A stretch of DNA of 64,000 bases from Variovorax sp. V213. GTDB lineage: Bacteria; Pseudomonadota; Gammaproteobacteria; Burkholderiales; Burkholderiaceae_C. Shown in pieces: positions 35,669 through 44,567 of this stretch (position 1 is the stretch's first letter; each line of letters begins with the position of its first letter). The DNA is taken from NCBI RefSeq assembly GCF_041154455.1, contig NZ_AP028664.1:5023001-5087000 (forward strand). Direction: 5' to 3'. A model generated the notes under the pieces. That model did not search any database and was not told where the DNA came from. It was given only the letters and a program-made list of their open reading frames with translations. Both the position numbers and the translations under genes were made by a program.

Positions 35669-37342
35669 ATGCTGCGCACCTTCCTGGCGATGGCTGCGGC
35701 CACCGCATTGCTGCTGCCGATCGGCGCGCAGGCACAGCCGGCCGACCTCATCGTCACCAACGCGAAGATCGCGACGCTCGACGCCGCCTCGACCACCGCG
35801 CAGGCACTCGCCGTGCGCGAAGGCCGCATCGTGGCCGTCGGCGGTGCTGGCGAGATGCGCGCGTTCTCGGGCCCGGCCACGCGCACAGTGGATGCCGGCG
35901 GGCGCACCCTGATTCCCGGGCTTATCGACTCGCACATGCACGCGGTGCGCGCGGCGCTGAGCTACTCGACCGAGGTCAACTGGATCGGCGCCGGCACCAT
36001 CGCCGAAGCCATGGCGCGCATCCGCACCGCGGCCGCGCGTGCACGGCCCGGCGGGTGGCTCATCGTGGCGGGCGGCTGGACCGAGCAGCAGTTCGCCGAG
36101 CGCCGCCGTCCCACCATGGCCGAGCTGCAGGAGGCCGCGCCGGAGCACCCGGTGTACGTGCAGCTGTTCTACGAAGCGGTAGTGATGACACCGAAGGCGC
36201 TCGAGGCACTCGGCGTTCCAGCGGGCACGCTGCCGGCCGGCATGAAGCCCGCGGCCGATGGCGCGCCGGGCTGGATGACGGGCGACATCGTCGGGATCTC
36301 GGCCCTGTTCGACAAGCTGCCCAAGCCGACATACGCCGACAACGTGGCCGGCACGCGCGCCTTCTTCAGCGAGCTCAACCGCCTCGGCATCACCGGCCTG
36401 ATGGACCCGGGCGGCTTCAGCATCGCGCCTTCGCAGTACGCGGCGCTGTTCGAGCTGTGGCGCGAAAAGGCACTGACGCTGCGCGTGGCCTACAGCGTGT
36501 TCGCGCAGAAGCCCGGCGCCGAGCTGCAGGAATTTCGCGAGCTGACGCAGATGCTGCCGATGGGCTTCGGCGACGACATGCTGAAGTTCAACGGTCTCGG
36601 CGAGCGCGTGACGCTCGCGATGTACAACAACAATTTTCCCGACGCGGCGGCGAAGGAGAAGTTCTACGAGCTGATCAAGTGGGCGGCGACGCGCAAGCTC
36701 GCGGTCACCATCCACTGGCAGGAGAACGGCTCGGTCGATCACCTGCTCGGACTCTACGAGCGGCTGAATGCCGAGGTGCCGATCCGCGACTTGCGCTGGT
36801 CGATCGCGCACCTCGACGATGCTTCGCCCGAAACGTTGGCGCGCATGAAGGCGCTGGGCATCGGCTGGACGATGCAGGACGCGATGTACTTCCAGGGCGA
36901 CCGCGCGCTCACGGTGCGCGGCGAGGCCGCACGCCGCATGCCGCCCATCGGCACCGCCCTGCGCACGGGCGTGAACATGGGCGCGGGCACCGATGCGCAC
37001 CGCGTGGCTTCGTACAACCCCTTTGTCGCGCTGCAATGGATGCTCGACGGCAAGACCGTCAGCGGCAAGGCCATGCGCGGCCCCGAGGAAACGCCCACGC
37101 GCGAACAGGCACTGCGGCTCTACACGGCGGGCAGCGCGTGGTTCAGCTTCGACGAGGCAAAGCGCGGCACGCTCGAAGTCGGCAAGCTCGCGGACTTCGC
37201 GATCCTCGACCAGGACTTCTTCGCGGTGCCGGTGGAACGCATCGGCAGGACGGTGTCTTTGATGACGGTGGTGGGTGGTCGCGTGGTCTATGCCGCGCGG
37301 CCCTTCGATGCGGTGGGCGCCTCGGTCGCGGTGGCACCATAG
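35669..37342 (+). CDS. Exported amidohydrolase (YtcJ-like)
   Basis: 557 residues with a signal peptide (MLRTFLAMAAATALLLPIGAQAQ). The metal-dependent amidohydrolase fold shows the early HxH-type motif in IPGLIDSHMHAV, a central VTIHWQENG, SIAHLDD and a late MGAGTDAHR aspartate. This resembles YtcJ-type enzymes that open cyclic or linear amides. The ATG is two bases after the Bug gene stop, the last gene of the LacI-controlled operon. Periplasmic location means it likely acts before uptake, releasing the substrate recognised by the Bug receptor. Its 3' end overlaps the convergent glycosylase gene by 55 bases. Confidence 0.88.
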   Translation: MLRTFLAMAAATALLLPIGAQAQPADLIVTNAKIATLDAASTTAQALAVREGRIVAVGGAGEMRAFSGPATRTVDAGGRTLIPGLIDSHMHAVRAALSYSTEVNWIGAGTIAEAMARIRTAAARARPGGWLIVAGGWTEQQFAERRRPTMAELQEAAPEHPVYVQLFYEAVVMTPKALEALGVPAGTLPAGMKPAADGAPGWMTGDIVGISALFDKLPKPTYADNVAGTRAFFSELNRLGITGLMDPGGFSIAPSQYAALFELWREKALTLRVAYSVFAQKPGAELQEFRELTQMLPMGFGDDMLKFNGLGERVTLAMYNNNFPDAAAKEKFYELIKWAATRKLAVTIHWQENGSVDHLLGLYERLNAEVPIRDLRWSIAHLDDASPETLARMKALGIGWTMQDAMYFQGDRALTVRGEAARRMPPIGTALRTGVNMGAGTDAHRVASYNPFVALQWMLDGKTVSGKAMRGPEETPTREQALRLYTAGSAWFSFDEAKRGTLEVGKLADFAILDQDFFAVPVERIGRTVSLMTVVGGRVVYAARPFDAVGASVAVAP

Positions 37343-37917
37343 GATTGAGCGAGCGCTTGCCGCACGCGCTCGCGCAGCACCGGCAGCACATCGTTTCCGA
37401 ACCACGGATGGTGCTTGAACCAGCCGGTGTTGCGCGGCGACGGGTGCGGCAGCGGAATGAAGCGCGGCGCGTACTCCACAAAGGCCTCGACGGTTTCGGT
37501 CACGCCGGCCTTGCGCGCCGCGCCCAGGAATTGGCGCTGCGCGTACTGGCCGATCAGCAAGGTCAGCTCGACGCGCTTCATCTGCGCGAGCAGGCGCGCA
37601 TGCCACAGCTCGGCACATTCCCTGCGCGGCGGCAGGTCGCCGCTGCTGCCTCGGCCCGGGTAGCAGTAGCCCATCGGCATGATCGCGAACTGCGTGGCGT
37701 CGTAGAACACCTCGCGCTCGATGCCGAGCCAGCGGCGCAACTGCTCGCCGCTCTTGTCGTCCCACGGCACGCCGGTGGCGTGCACCGTCAGGCTGGGCGC
37801 CTGGCCGACGATGAGCAGACGCGCGCTGGCGCTGGCCTGCACGACCGGCCGGGGACCGAGCGGCAGGTGCGCGGCGCAGGCTCGGCAACCGCGGATTTCC
37901 GCAAGCAGCGCGTCCAT
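37288..37917 (-). CDS. Uracil-DNA glycosylase family protein with an iron-sulfur cluster
   Basis: 209 residues. Four cysteines at 11, 14, 85 and 101 have the spacing of the 4Fe-4S cluster in family 4/5 glycosylases. Motif A is GQAPSLTVHATGVPW (38-52) and motif B is HPSPRN (158-163). The canonical GEAPG is changed to GQAPS, so activity may differ from standard uracil excision. The ATG at 37917 sits immediately before the first cysteine pair, as in relatives. The 3' end overlaps the convergent amidohydrolase gene. Confidence 0.85.
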   Translation of the reverse strand: MDALLAEIRGCRACAAHLPLGPRPVVQASASARLLIVGQAPSLTVHATGVPWDDKSGEQLRRWLGIEREVFYDATQFAIMPMGYCYPGRGSSGDLPPRRECAELWHARLLAQMKRVELTLLIGQYAQRQFLGAARKAGVTETVEAFVEYAPRFIPLPHPSPRNTGWFKHHPWFGNDVLPVLRERVRQALAQSYGATATEAPTASKGRAA

Positions 37918-37934
37918 GGCACCGGCGGCGCGCG

Positions 37935-38765
37935 CTATTCGGCGAACGGGCGGAAGAAGGCGTCGAGGTCCGCGCCCGCAGCGGCGCCCGCGAAGCCATC
38001 GAAGCGCCCCTGCTCGGCGAGCGCACGCGCGGCGCGGTCGAAGCCGCCCCAGGCCGCGCGTGCGAGCGCGCCGCCCACGCTGACGCGCCGCACGCCGAGC
38101 GCTGCAATGTCCTGCATGGTGAGCTCGCTGGCCCAGCCGATCAGCAGGTTGACCGGCTTGGGCGCCACCGCCGCGACCACCGCCGCGATCTGCTCGCGCG
38201 TGCGGATGCCCGGCGCGTAGAGGCAGTCGGCACCGGCCTCGGCATAGGCCTTGAGGCGCGCGATGGCGTCGTCGAGGTCGGGCCGGCCGACGAAGAAATT
38301 TTCTGCACGGCCCACCAGCAGCGTGTCGCCGCCGGCCGCGTCGATGGCGCCGCGGGCCGCGCGAAGCCGTTCGACCGCGACATCGATCTCGAAGAGCGGA
38401 TTCGCCGGATTGCCGGTCGAGTCCTCGATCGACAGGCCGGCCACGCCGGTGTCGATGGCGAGCCGCACGCTCTCGGCCACTTCCTGCGGCCCGGCCCCGA
38501 AGCCGTTCTCGAAGTCTGCGTTCACGGGCAGGTCGGTGGCCGCCACGATGTCGCGCAGGTGGGCGAGCACGACGTCGCGCGATTGGGCGCCGTCGGACAG
38601 GCCCTGCGACCACGCATGGCCCGAGCTCGTGGTCGCCAGCGCCTTGAAGCCCAGGCCCTGCAGGTAGCGCGCGCTGCCCGTGTCCCAGGGGTTGGGAATG
38701 ACGAAGCAGCCCTGCTCGTGGAGGGCGCGGAAGTCAGCGCGCTTCTGCGCGATGGTGCGGGTCAT
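37935..38765 (-). CDS. Isocitrate lyase/PEP mutase superfamily protein
   Basis: 276 residues of the PEP mutase-like TIM barrel. FVIPNPWDTGSARYLQGLGFKALATTSSGHA is the family opening, followed by DLPVNADFENGFG (metal-binding Asp/Glu) and GVAGLSIEDSTGNPANPLFE. The active-site KRCGH-type loop of isocitrate lyase is absent, as usual for the small uncharacterised subgroup (oxaloacetase, carboxyPEP mutase, methylisocitrate-lyase-like). Substrate unknown. It lies 17 bases upstream of the glycosylase gene on the same strand and may be co-transcribed. Confidence 0.88.
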   Translation of the reverse strand: MTRTIAQKRADFRALHEQGCFVIPNPWDTGSARYLQGLGFKALATTSSGHAWSQGLSDGAQSRDVVLAHLRDIVAATDLPVNADFENGFGAGPQEVAESVRLAIDTGVAGLSIEDSTGNPANPLFEIDVAVERLRAARGAIDAAGGDTLLVGRAENFFVGRPDLDDAIARLKAYAEAGADCLYAPGIRTREQIAAVVAAVAPKPVNLLIGWASELTMQDIAALGVRRVSVGGALARAAWGGFDRAARALAEQGRFDGFAGAAAGADLDAFFRPFAE

Positions 38766-38862
38766 GAGGCCTCATCTTTCTTTCTTGCGTGCGAAGGATG
38801 GGTTTTAACGCAACGACGCGGACATTGCGCGCCCGCCCCTTTCGGTGTTCTGATCGACCCCC

Positions 38863-39321
38863 ATGTCCTACGTCATCCTGCTGTTCATCCATCTTCTCGC
38901 CGCCGCCTTCTGGGTCGGCGGCATGGCCACCCTGCACTTCGCGGTGCGCCCCGCCGCGGTCGCCACGCTGGAGCCGCCGCTGCGCCTGCCCACGATGGCG
39001 GCAGCGCTGCGGCGCTTCTTTGTCGGCGTGGATGCGGCGGTCACGCTGCTGTTCGTGACCGGCGTGTCCATGATTCTGCTCGCGGGCGGCTTCCGCACGG
39101 TGCACTGGCGCGTCGAGGCCATGATGAGCATCGCCATCGTGATGGCGGGCATCTACGTGTACATCCGCGCCTCGGTGTTCAGGGCGCTGCGGCGCGCGGT
39201 GGACGAGAGCGCATGGCCCGTCGCGGCCGGGCGGCTCGACCTGATCCGCAAGCTGGTGAGCCTGAATCTCGCGCTCGGCGTGGCGGTGTTCGCCGTGGCG
39301 ATCCTGGGGCGCGCCGGCTAG
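38863..39321 (+). CDS. Small membrane protein, CopD-like
   Basis: 152 residues with four hydrophobic helices: IHLLAAAFWVGGMATLHF, then two central spans around VDAAVTLLFVTGVSMILLAGG and MMSIAIVMAGIYVYIRASVF, and a C-terminal LNLALGVAVFAVAILG. The HxxxAxxWVGG pattern in the first helix with a conserved His resembles CopD/YckC-like membrane proteins. Function unknown. It overlaps the convergent VOC gene by 4 bases. Confidence 0.75.
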   Translation: MSYVILLFIHLLAAAFWVGGMATLHFAVRPAAVATLEPPLRLPTMAAALRRFFVGVDAAVTLLFVTGVSMILLAGGFRTVHWRVEAMMSIAIVMAGIYVYIRASVFRALRRAVDESAWPVAAGRLDLIRKLVSLNLALGVAVFAVAILGRAG

Positions 39322-39755
39322 AAGCTGCTGCCGGCCGGCCCTTTCAGCTCCACACCGTTGCCGTCGGGGTCGCTGATGTAGATCGAAGGCCCGTTGCCCT
39401 CGGCACCGAAGTTGTTCTGCACCTCGCCGTTCACCGGCACGCCATGCCGCGCCATCAGCGCGCGGATAGCCCCTTCGTCGAACGGCTCGATGCGCAGGCA
39501 CAGGTGATCGACGTTGCGGCCTTCCTTGCCCGCAAGTGCACCGCCTTGCCGGCCGAGCGGGCCGTCCGCGGTGACGAGGTCGATGAGGTTCGAGCCGGCA
39601 CGCAGATGGACAAGCCCCAGGTCGTCGCGGCGCTTCTCCACTTCGCAGCCCAGCACGTCGCGATAGAAGGCGATGGCGCGCTCCACGTCCTTCACGCGCA
39701 GCACGACATGGTCGATGCGCAGCACCGAGAACGGTGGACGCATCGGGCCGGTCAT
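39318..39755 (-). CDS. VOC (glyoxalase/bleomycin resistance) family protein
   Basis: 145 residues. The vicinal-oxygen-chelate fold begins RIDHVVLRVKDVERAIAFYRDVLG and ends GPSIYISDPDGNGVELKG. The metal ligands His17 (DHVV) and the late Glu are visible, so it may be catalytic. It is the third gene after glutaryl-CoA dehydrogenase and the CoA transferase, 19 bases downstream, and is probably in the same operon. VOC enzymes include methylmalonyl-CoA epimerases and lyases, but no substrate can be assigned. Confidence 0.87.
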   Translation of the reverse strand: MTGPMRPPFSVLRIDHVVLRVKDVERAIAFYRDVLGCEVEKRRDDLGLVHLRAGSNLIDLVTADGPLGRQGGALAGKEGRNVDHLCLRIEPFDEGAIRALMARHGVPVNGEVQNNFGAEGNGPSIYISDPDGNGVELKGPAGSSF

Positions 39756-39774
39756 GGCTGCCCTTCCCTCTTCT

Positions 39775-41013
39775 TCAGACCACGCCCGCCGAGCGCAGGG
39801 CGTCGAAACGTGCAGCGTCGATGCCGAACTCGGCCAGCACTTCGCGCGTGTGCTGCCCGAGCGCCGGCGGCGCATGGCGCAGCACGGGCGGCGTGGCCGT
39901 GAGGCGCAGCGGGCTCGCCACGCCGGTGATGCTTTCGATGCCGTCGCCCGCATGGCGCGGCAGCGTGACGGCCAGGCCGCGCGACTTGACCTGCGCGTCG
40001 TCGAAGGCCTGCGCGATGTCGTTGATCGGGCCGCAGGGCACCGCCTTGTCTTCGAGCAGCGTGACCCAGTCGGCAGTGGTGCGCGTGCGCGTGAGTTCTT
40101 CCATCATCGGAATGAGCACGCCGCGGTGCTTCACGCGCAGCGTGTTGGTGGCAAAGCGCGCATCGGCTGCCCACTCCGCGTGGCCAGCCGCTTCGCAGAA
40201 GCGCGCGAACTGGCCGTTGTTGCCGATGGCCAGCAGCATCGAGCCGTCCAGCGTCGGAAAGTCCTGGTACGGCGCAAGGCTCGGGTGCGTGTTGCCCTGT
40301 CGCTCGGGCGCCTTGCCGGTGTTGAGAAAGGCGCTGGCCTGGTTGGCGAGGATGGCCATGCCTACGTCGAGCAGCGCCATGTCGATGTGCTGGCCTTCGC
40401 CCGTGCGGTCCCGCACCTGCAGCGCCGCGAGGATCGCGGTGCTGGCATAGACGCCGGTGAAAAGGTCGGTGAGCGCCACGCCCACGCGCAGCGGGCCGCC
40501 GCCGGGCACGTCGTCGGGGCGGCCGGTGATGCTCATCATGCCGGTCATGGCCTGGATCATCAGGTCGTAGCCGGCGCGCTCTGCGTAGGGGCCGTCGTGG
40601 CCGAAGCCGGTCACGCTGCAGTAGATGAGCCGCGGGTTGGCCGCGCGCAGGGCCTCGTGGTCGAGGCCGTATTGCTTGAGGCCGCCGGTCTTGAAGTTCT
40701 CCACCACGATGTCGCTCTGCGCGGCCATCTGCTTGAGCAAGGCTTGCCCATCGGGCGTGGCCATGTCGACCGTGACCGAGCGCTTGTTGCGGTTGCACGC
40801 GGTGAAGTAGCTGGCCTGGTCGGTGTCGTTGCCGTCCGCATCCTTGATGAACGGCGGGCCCCAGGTGCGCGTGTCGTCGCCGACACCGGGGCGCTCGATC
40901 TTGATGACGTCGGCACCCAGGTCCGCGAGGATCTGCGTGCACCACGGACCCGCGAGCACGCGGGACAGATCGAGGACCTTGATGCCGTCGAGTGCTGCGG
41001 GCTTGGCTGTCAT
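39775..41013 (-). CDS. CaiB/BaiF CoA-transferase, probable succinyl-CoA:glutarate CoA-transferase
   Basis: 412 residues of the class III CoA-transferase family: LDLSRVLAGPWCTQILADLGADVIKIE at the N-terminus, YCSVTGFGHDGPY, and the catalytic aspartate in GQHIDMALLDVGMAILANQ. It sits 8 bases after gcdH, the arrangement known for glutarate degradation where the transferase makes glutaryl-CoA for GcdH. Substrate assignment therefore rests on context; the family also includes formyl-CoA and carnitine CoA-transferases. Confidence 0.88.
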   Translation of the reverse strand: MTAKPAALDGIKVLDLSRVLAGPWCTQILADLGADVIKIERPGVGDDTRTWGPPFIKDADGNDTDQASYFTACNRNKRSVTVDMATPDGQALLKQMAAQSDIVVENFKTGGLKQYGLDHEALRAANPRLIYCSVTGFGHDGPYAERAGYDLMIQAMTGMMSITGRPDDVPGGGPLRVGVALTDLFTGVYASTAILAALQVRDRTGEGQHIDMALLDVGMAILANQASAFLNTGKAPERQGNTHPSLAPYQDFPTLDGSMLLAIGNNGQFARFCEAAGHAEWAADARFATNTLRVKHRGVLIPMMEELTRTRTTADWVTLLEDKAVPCGPINDIAQAFDDAQVKSRGLAVTLPRHAGDGIESITGVASPLRLTATPPVLRHAPPALGQHTREVLAEFGIDAARFDALRSAGVV

Positions 41014-41021
41014 GCGTTCGT

Positions 41022-42221
<1,200 letters not shown>

Positions 42222-42322
42222 GTGCTGTCTCCGGAATTGGGGGAAAAAGGAAAAGGAGGGGGAATAGGTCGATCCTAGCCATGCGGGGGGCCGGGCGCAA
42301 ACGATGAATCCTCACCCAGATA

Positions 42323-42335
42323 TGCGCTCGACGCA
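42323..42335. promoter_or_regulatory. LysR-type T-N11-A box between gcdH and its divergent regulator
   Basis: TGCGCTCGACGCA fits T-N11-A with dyad TGCG/CGCA. It lies 102 bases from the gcdH start and 72 from the regulator start, the usual place for a LysR activation site. Confidence 0.5.
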
Positions 42336-42406
42336 CATCTTGCACCGGCATGGAAAGACGTTTCCATTGGTAGCGGCACTTCTCCAGTCATACACTACCG
42401 GCATAC

Positions 42407-43315
42407 ATGCGCCGAAAGATCCCGCCCCTGCAGACCCTCGTGTGCTTCGACGCCGCCGCGCGCCATGAGAGCTACACCCGCGCCGCGCAGGAACTCGCGC
42501 TCACGCAAAGCGCGGTGTCGCGCCAGATCGGCACGCTCGAAGCCTTCCTGGGCGTGGCGCTGTTCCGCCGCACCCGCCACGGCGTGGCGCTCACGGCCAG
42601 CGGCGCGGCCTACGCGCGGCAGATCACCAAGCGGCTCGAAGCCATGGAGCGCGACACGCTCGACGCCATGGCTCACCAGGGCGAAGGCGGCTCGCTCTCG
42701 CTGGCGGCCGTGCCTACCTTTGCCACGCGCTGGCTGATGCCGCGCCTGAAGGGCTTTGCGGCCTTGCAGCCCGACGTGGTGGTGCACATCGAGACGCGCA
42801 CGCGGCCTTTTCTCTTTGCCGATGCGGAATTCGACGCCGCGCTGTACGCCGGCACACCCGCGCAGGTCGAGAACTGGGCCGGCACGCGTGCGCTGCTGCT
42901 GATGCACGAGGACGTGGTGCCGGTGTGCAGCCCCTCGCTGTTGCCGCGCGGCAAGGCCGTGGCGCCCGCGGCCATCGCGCAGATGCCGCTGCTGCAACAG
43001 AGCACGCGGCCCGACGGCTGGCGCCAGTGGTTCGATGCGCAGCAGATCGATGCGCCCAATGCGCGCGGCGGGCCACGCTACGAGCTGTTTTCCATCCTGG
43101 CCGCGGCCGCATCGCACGGCCTGGGCGTGGCGCTGATGCCGACCATGCTGGTGGCCGACGAACTCGCGCGCGGCGAACTGGTGGTGGCCTGCGCGCGGCC
43201 GCTGTCGGGCGAGCGCAACTACTACCTCGTGACGCCCGAGCGCGCCGACCAGCGTCCACTGCTGAAGTTCTTCAGCGACTGGCTGCTGGGCGAGGCACGG
43301 CGTGGCTCGCCCTGA
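42407..43315 (+). CDS. LysR-family regulator, probable regulator of the glutaryl-CoA operon
   Basis: 302 residues of the GcvA-like branch: IPPLQTLVCFDAAARHESYTRAAQELALTQSAVSRQIGTLE, then the effector domain (LSLAAVPTFATRWLMPRL, AELFDAALYAGTP-like region). Divergent from gcdH with a T-N11-A box in between, the same arrangement as gcdR genes in pseudomonads. The symbol gcdR would be reasonable but rests on synteny. Expected inducer glutarate or glutaryl-CoA. Confidence 0.9.
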   Translation: MRRKIPPLQTLVCFDAAARHESYTRAAQELALTQSAVSRQIGTLEAFLGVALFRRTRHGVALTASGAAYARQITKRLEAMERDTLDAMAHQGEGGSLSLAAVPTFATRWLMPRLKGFAALQPDVVVHIETRTRPFLFADAEFDAALYAGTPAQVENWAGTRALLLMHEDVVPVCSPSLLPRGKAVAPAAIAQMPLLQQSTRPDGWRQWFDAQQIDAPNARGGPRYELFSILAAAASHGLGVALMPTMLVADELARGELVVACARPLSGERNYYLVTPERADQRPLLKFFSDWLLGEARRGSP

Positions 43316-43374
43316 GAAGCTGCCGATATGATCGGACCGCAACGCCTCGCGGACCGTCTTCCGCCTCTCACACC

Positions 43375-43779
43375 ATGCTGAACAACCTCGCTCCCTTTCT
43401 CGTGCACTGGGCCATCACCGCGCTGTCGCTGTGGGTGGCCAGCCTGATCTTTCGCGGCATCAAGTTCGAAAGCACTTCGGCGCTCGTGATCTCGGCCCTG
43501 CTGCTGGGCCTGGCCAATGCCATCGTCAAGCCGCTCCTGATCGTGCTCACGCTGCCGCTGACGCTGCTGACCCTCGGTCTCTTCCTGCTGGTGATCAACG
43601 CGCTGATGATCATGCTGGTGGCCGCGATGGTGCGCGGGTTCAAGCTCTCGGGCTTCTGGACGGCGTTCTTCGCGAGCATCTTCATCTCGCTCCTGAGCAT
43701 CGGGATCGACTCGCTGGTGAACAGCGGCGACCCGGCCACGACGATCCAGATGCCGACGGGCAGCGGCAAGTGGCTGTAG
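43375..43779 (+). CDS. Phage-holin-4 family (PF04020-like) membrane protein
   Basis: 134 residues with four hydrophobic spans. The family pattern is clear: LSLWVASLIFRGIKFES, LLLGLANAIVKPLLIVLTLPLTLLTLG, LLVINALMIMLVAAMVRGF, FWTAFFASIFISLLSIGI. The family name derives from similarity to phage proteins, but these are chromosomal housekeeping membrane proteins of unknown role. No phage genes are around it. Confidence 0.87.
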   Translation: MLNNLAPFLVHWAITALSLWVASLIFRGIKFESTSALVISALLLGLANAIVKPLLIVLTLPLTLLTLGLFLLVINALMIMLVAAMVRGFKLSGFWTAFFASIFISLLSIGIDSLVNSGDPATTIQMPTGSGKWL

Positions 43780-43839
43780 CGCTGCACCCATGTCCGGAAA
43801 CAGCGAGCGCCAGGGCCGCGCCCACAGCACACTGCCGGC

Positions 43840-44556
43840 ATGCCAACCCTCTCTCCCGAAGCATCCGTTGCCGCCCTCGACTGGCCCCGCATTGAAACCG
43901 ACCTTGCGACGCGCGGCTCTGCAACCACGGGCGTGCTCTTCAGCCCGAAGGAATGCAGCGCGCTGGCGGCGCTCTATGACGAACCGGGCCATTTCCGCAG
44001 CCGCGTGGTGATGCAGCGGCACGGCTTCGGGCAAGGCGAGTACCAGTACTTTGCCAGCCCGCTGCCGCCGGTCGTGGCCTCATGGCGCGGCGCGCTGTAC
44101 GAGCGCCTGGCGCCACTGGCCAACGCTTGGGCCGCCGCAATGGGCCAGGCCGCCGACTATCCGGCGGACCATGCCGACTACCTCGCGCGCTGCCATGCGG
44201 CGGGGCAACTGCGCCCCACGCCGCTGCTGCTGCGCTACGGCGAGGGCGACTACAACTGCCTGCATCAGGACCTGTACGGCGACCTGCAGTTTCCGCTGCA
44301 GCTCACGGTGCTGCTGAGCCGGCCGGGCGAAGATTTCACCGGCGGCGAGTTCGTGCTCACCGAGCAGCGGCCGCGCATGCAGTCACGCGCCGAGGTGGTG
44401 GCGCTCGCGCAGGGCGAGGCGGTGATCTTCGCGGTCAACCAGCGGCCGGTGGCGGGCACGCGCGGCAGCTATCGCGTGACGATGCGCCATGGCGTGAGCC
44501 GCGTGCGCTCGGGGCGTCGCCATACGCTGGGCATCATCTTCCACGACGCGCGCTAG
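43840..44556 (+). CDS. 2-oxoglutarate/Fe(II)-dependent oxygenase
   Basis: 238 residues. The HxD iron motif is in NCLHQDLYGDLQFPLQL and the distal His/Arg in GTRGSYRVTMRHGVSRVRSG, with double-stranded beta-helix phrases GEDFTGGEFVLTEQRP and LAQGEAVIFAVNQRPV between. It resembles prolyl-hydroxylase-like oxygenases (and repair-type family members), substrate unknown. Convergent with the acetoacetyl-CoA synthetase gene, 11-base gap. Confidence 0.87.
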   Translation: MPTLSPEASVAALDWPRIETDLATRGSATTGVLFSPKECSALAALYDEPGHFRSRVVMQRHGFGQGEYQYFASPLPPVVASWRGALYERLAPLANAWAAAMGQAADYPADHADYLARCHAAGQLRPTPLLLRYGEGDYNCLHQDLYGDLQFPLQLTVLLSRPGEDFTGGEFVLTEQRPRMQSRAEVVALAQGEAVIFAVNQRPVAGTRGSYRVTMRHGVSRVRSGRRHTLGIIFHDAR

Positions 44557-44567
44557 GCGCTAGGGCT

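Noticed and set aside
43375..43779. Prophage remnant suggested by the holin-type family name
   Set aside because: No other phage genes, att sites or composition change nearby; the family is widespread as a chromosomal membrane protein.
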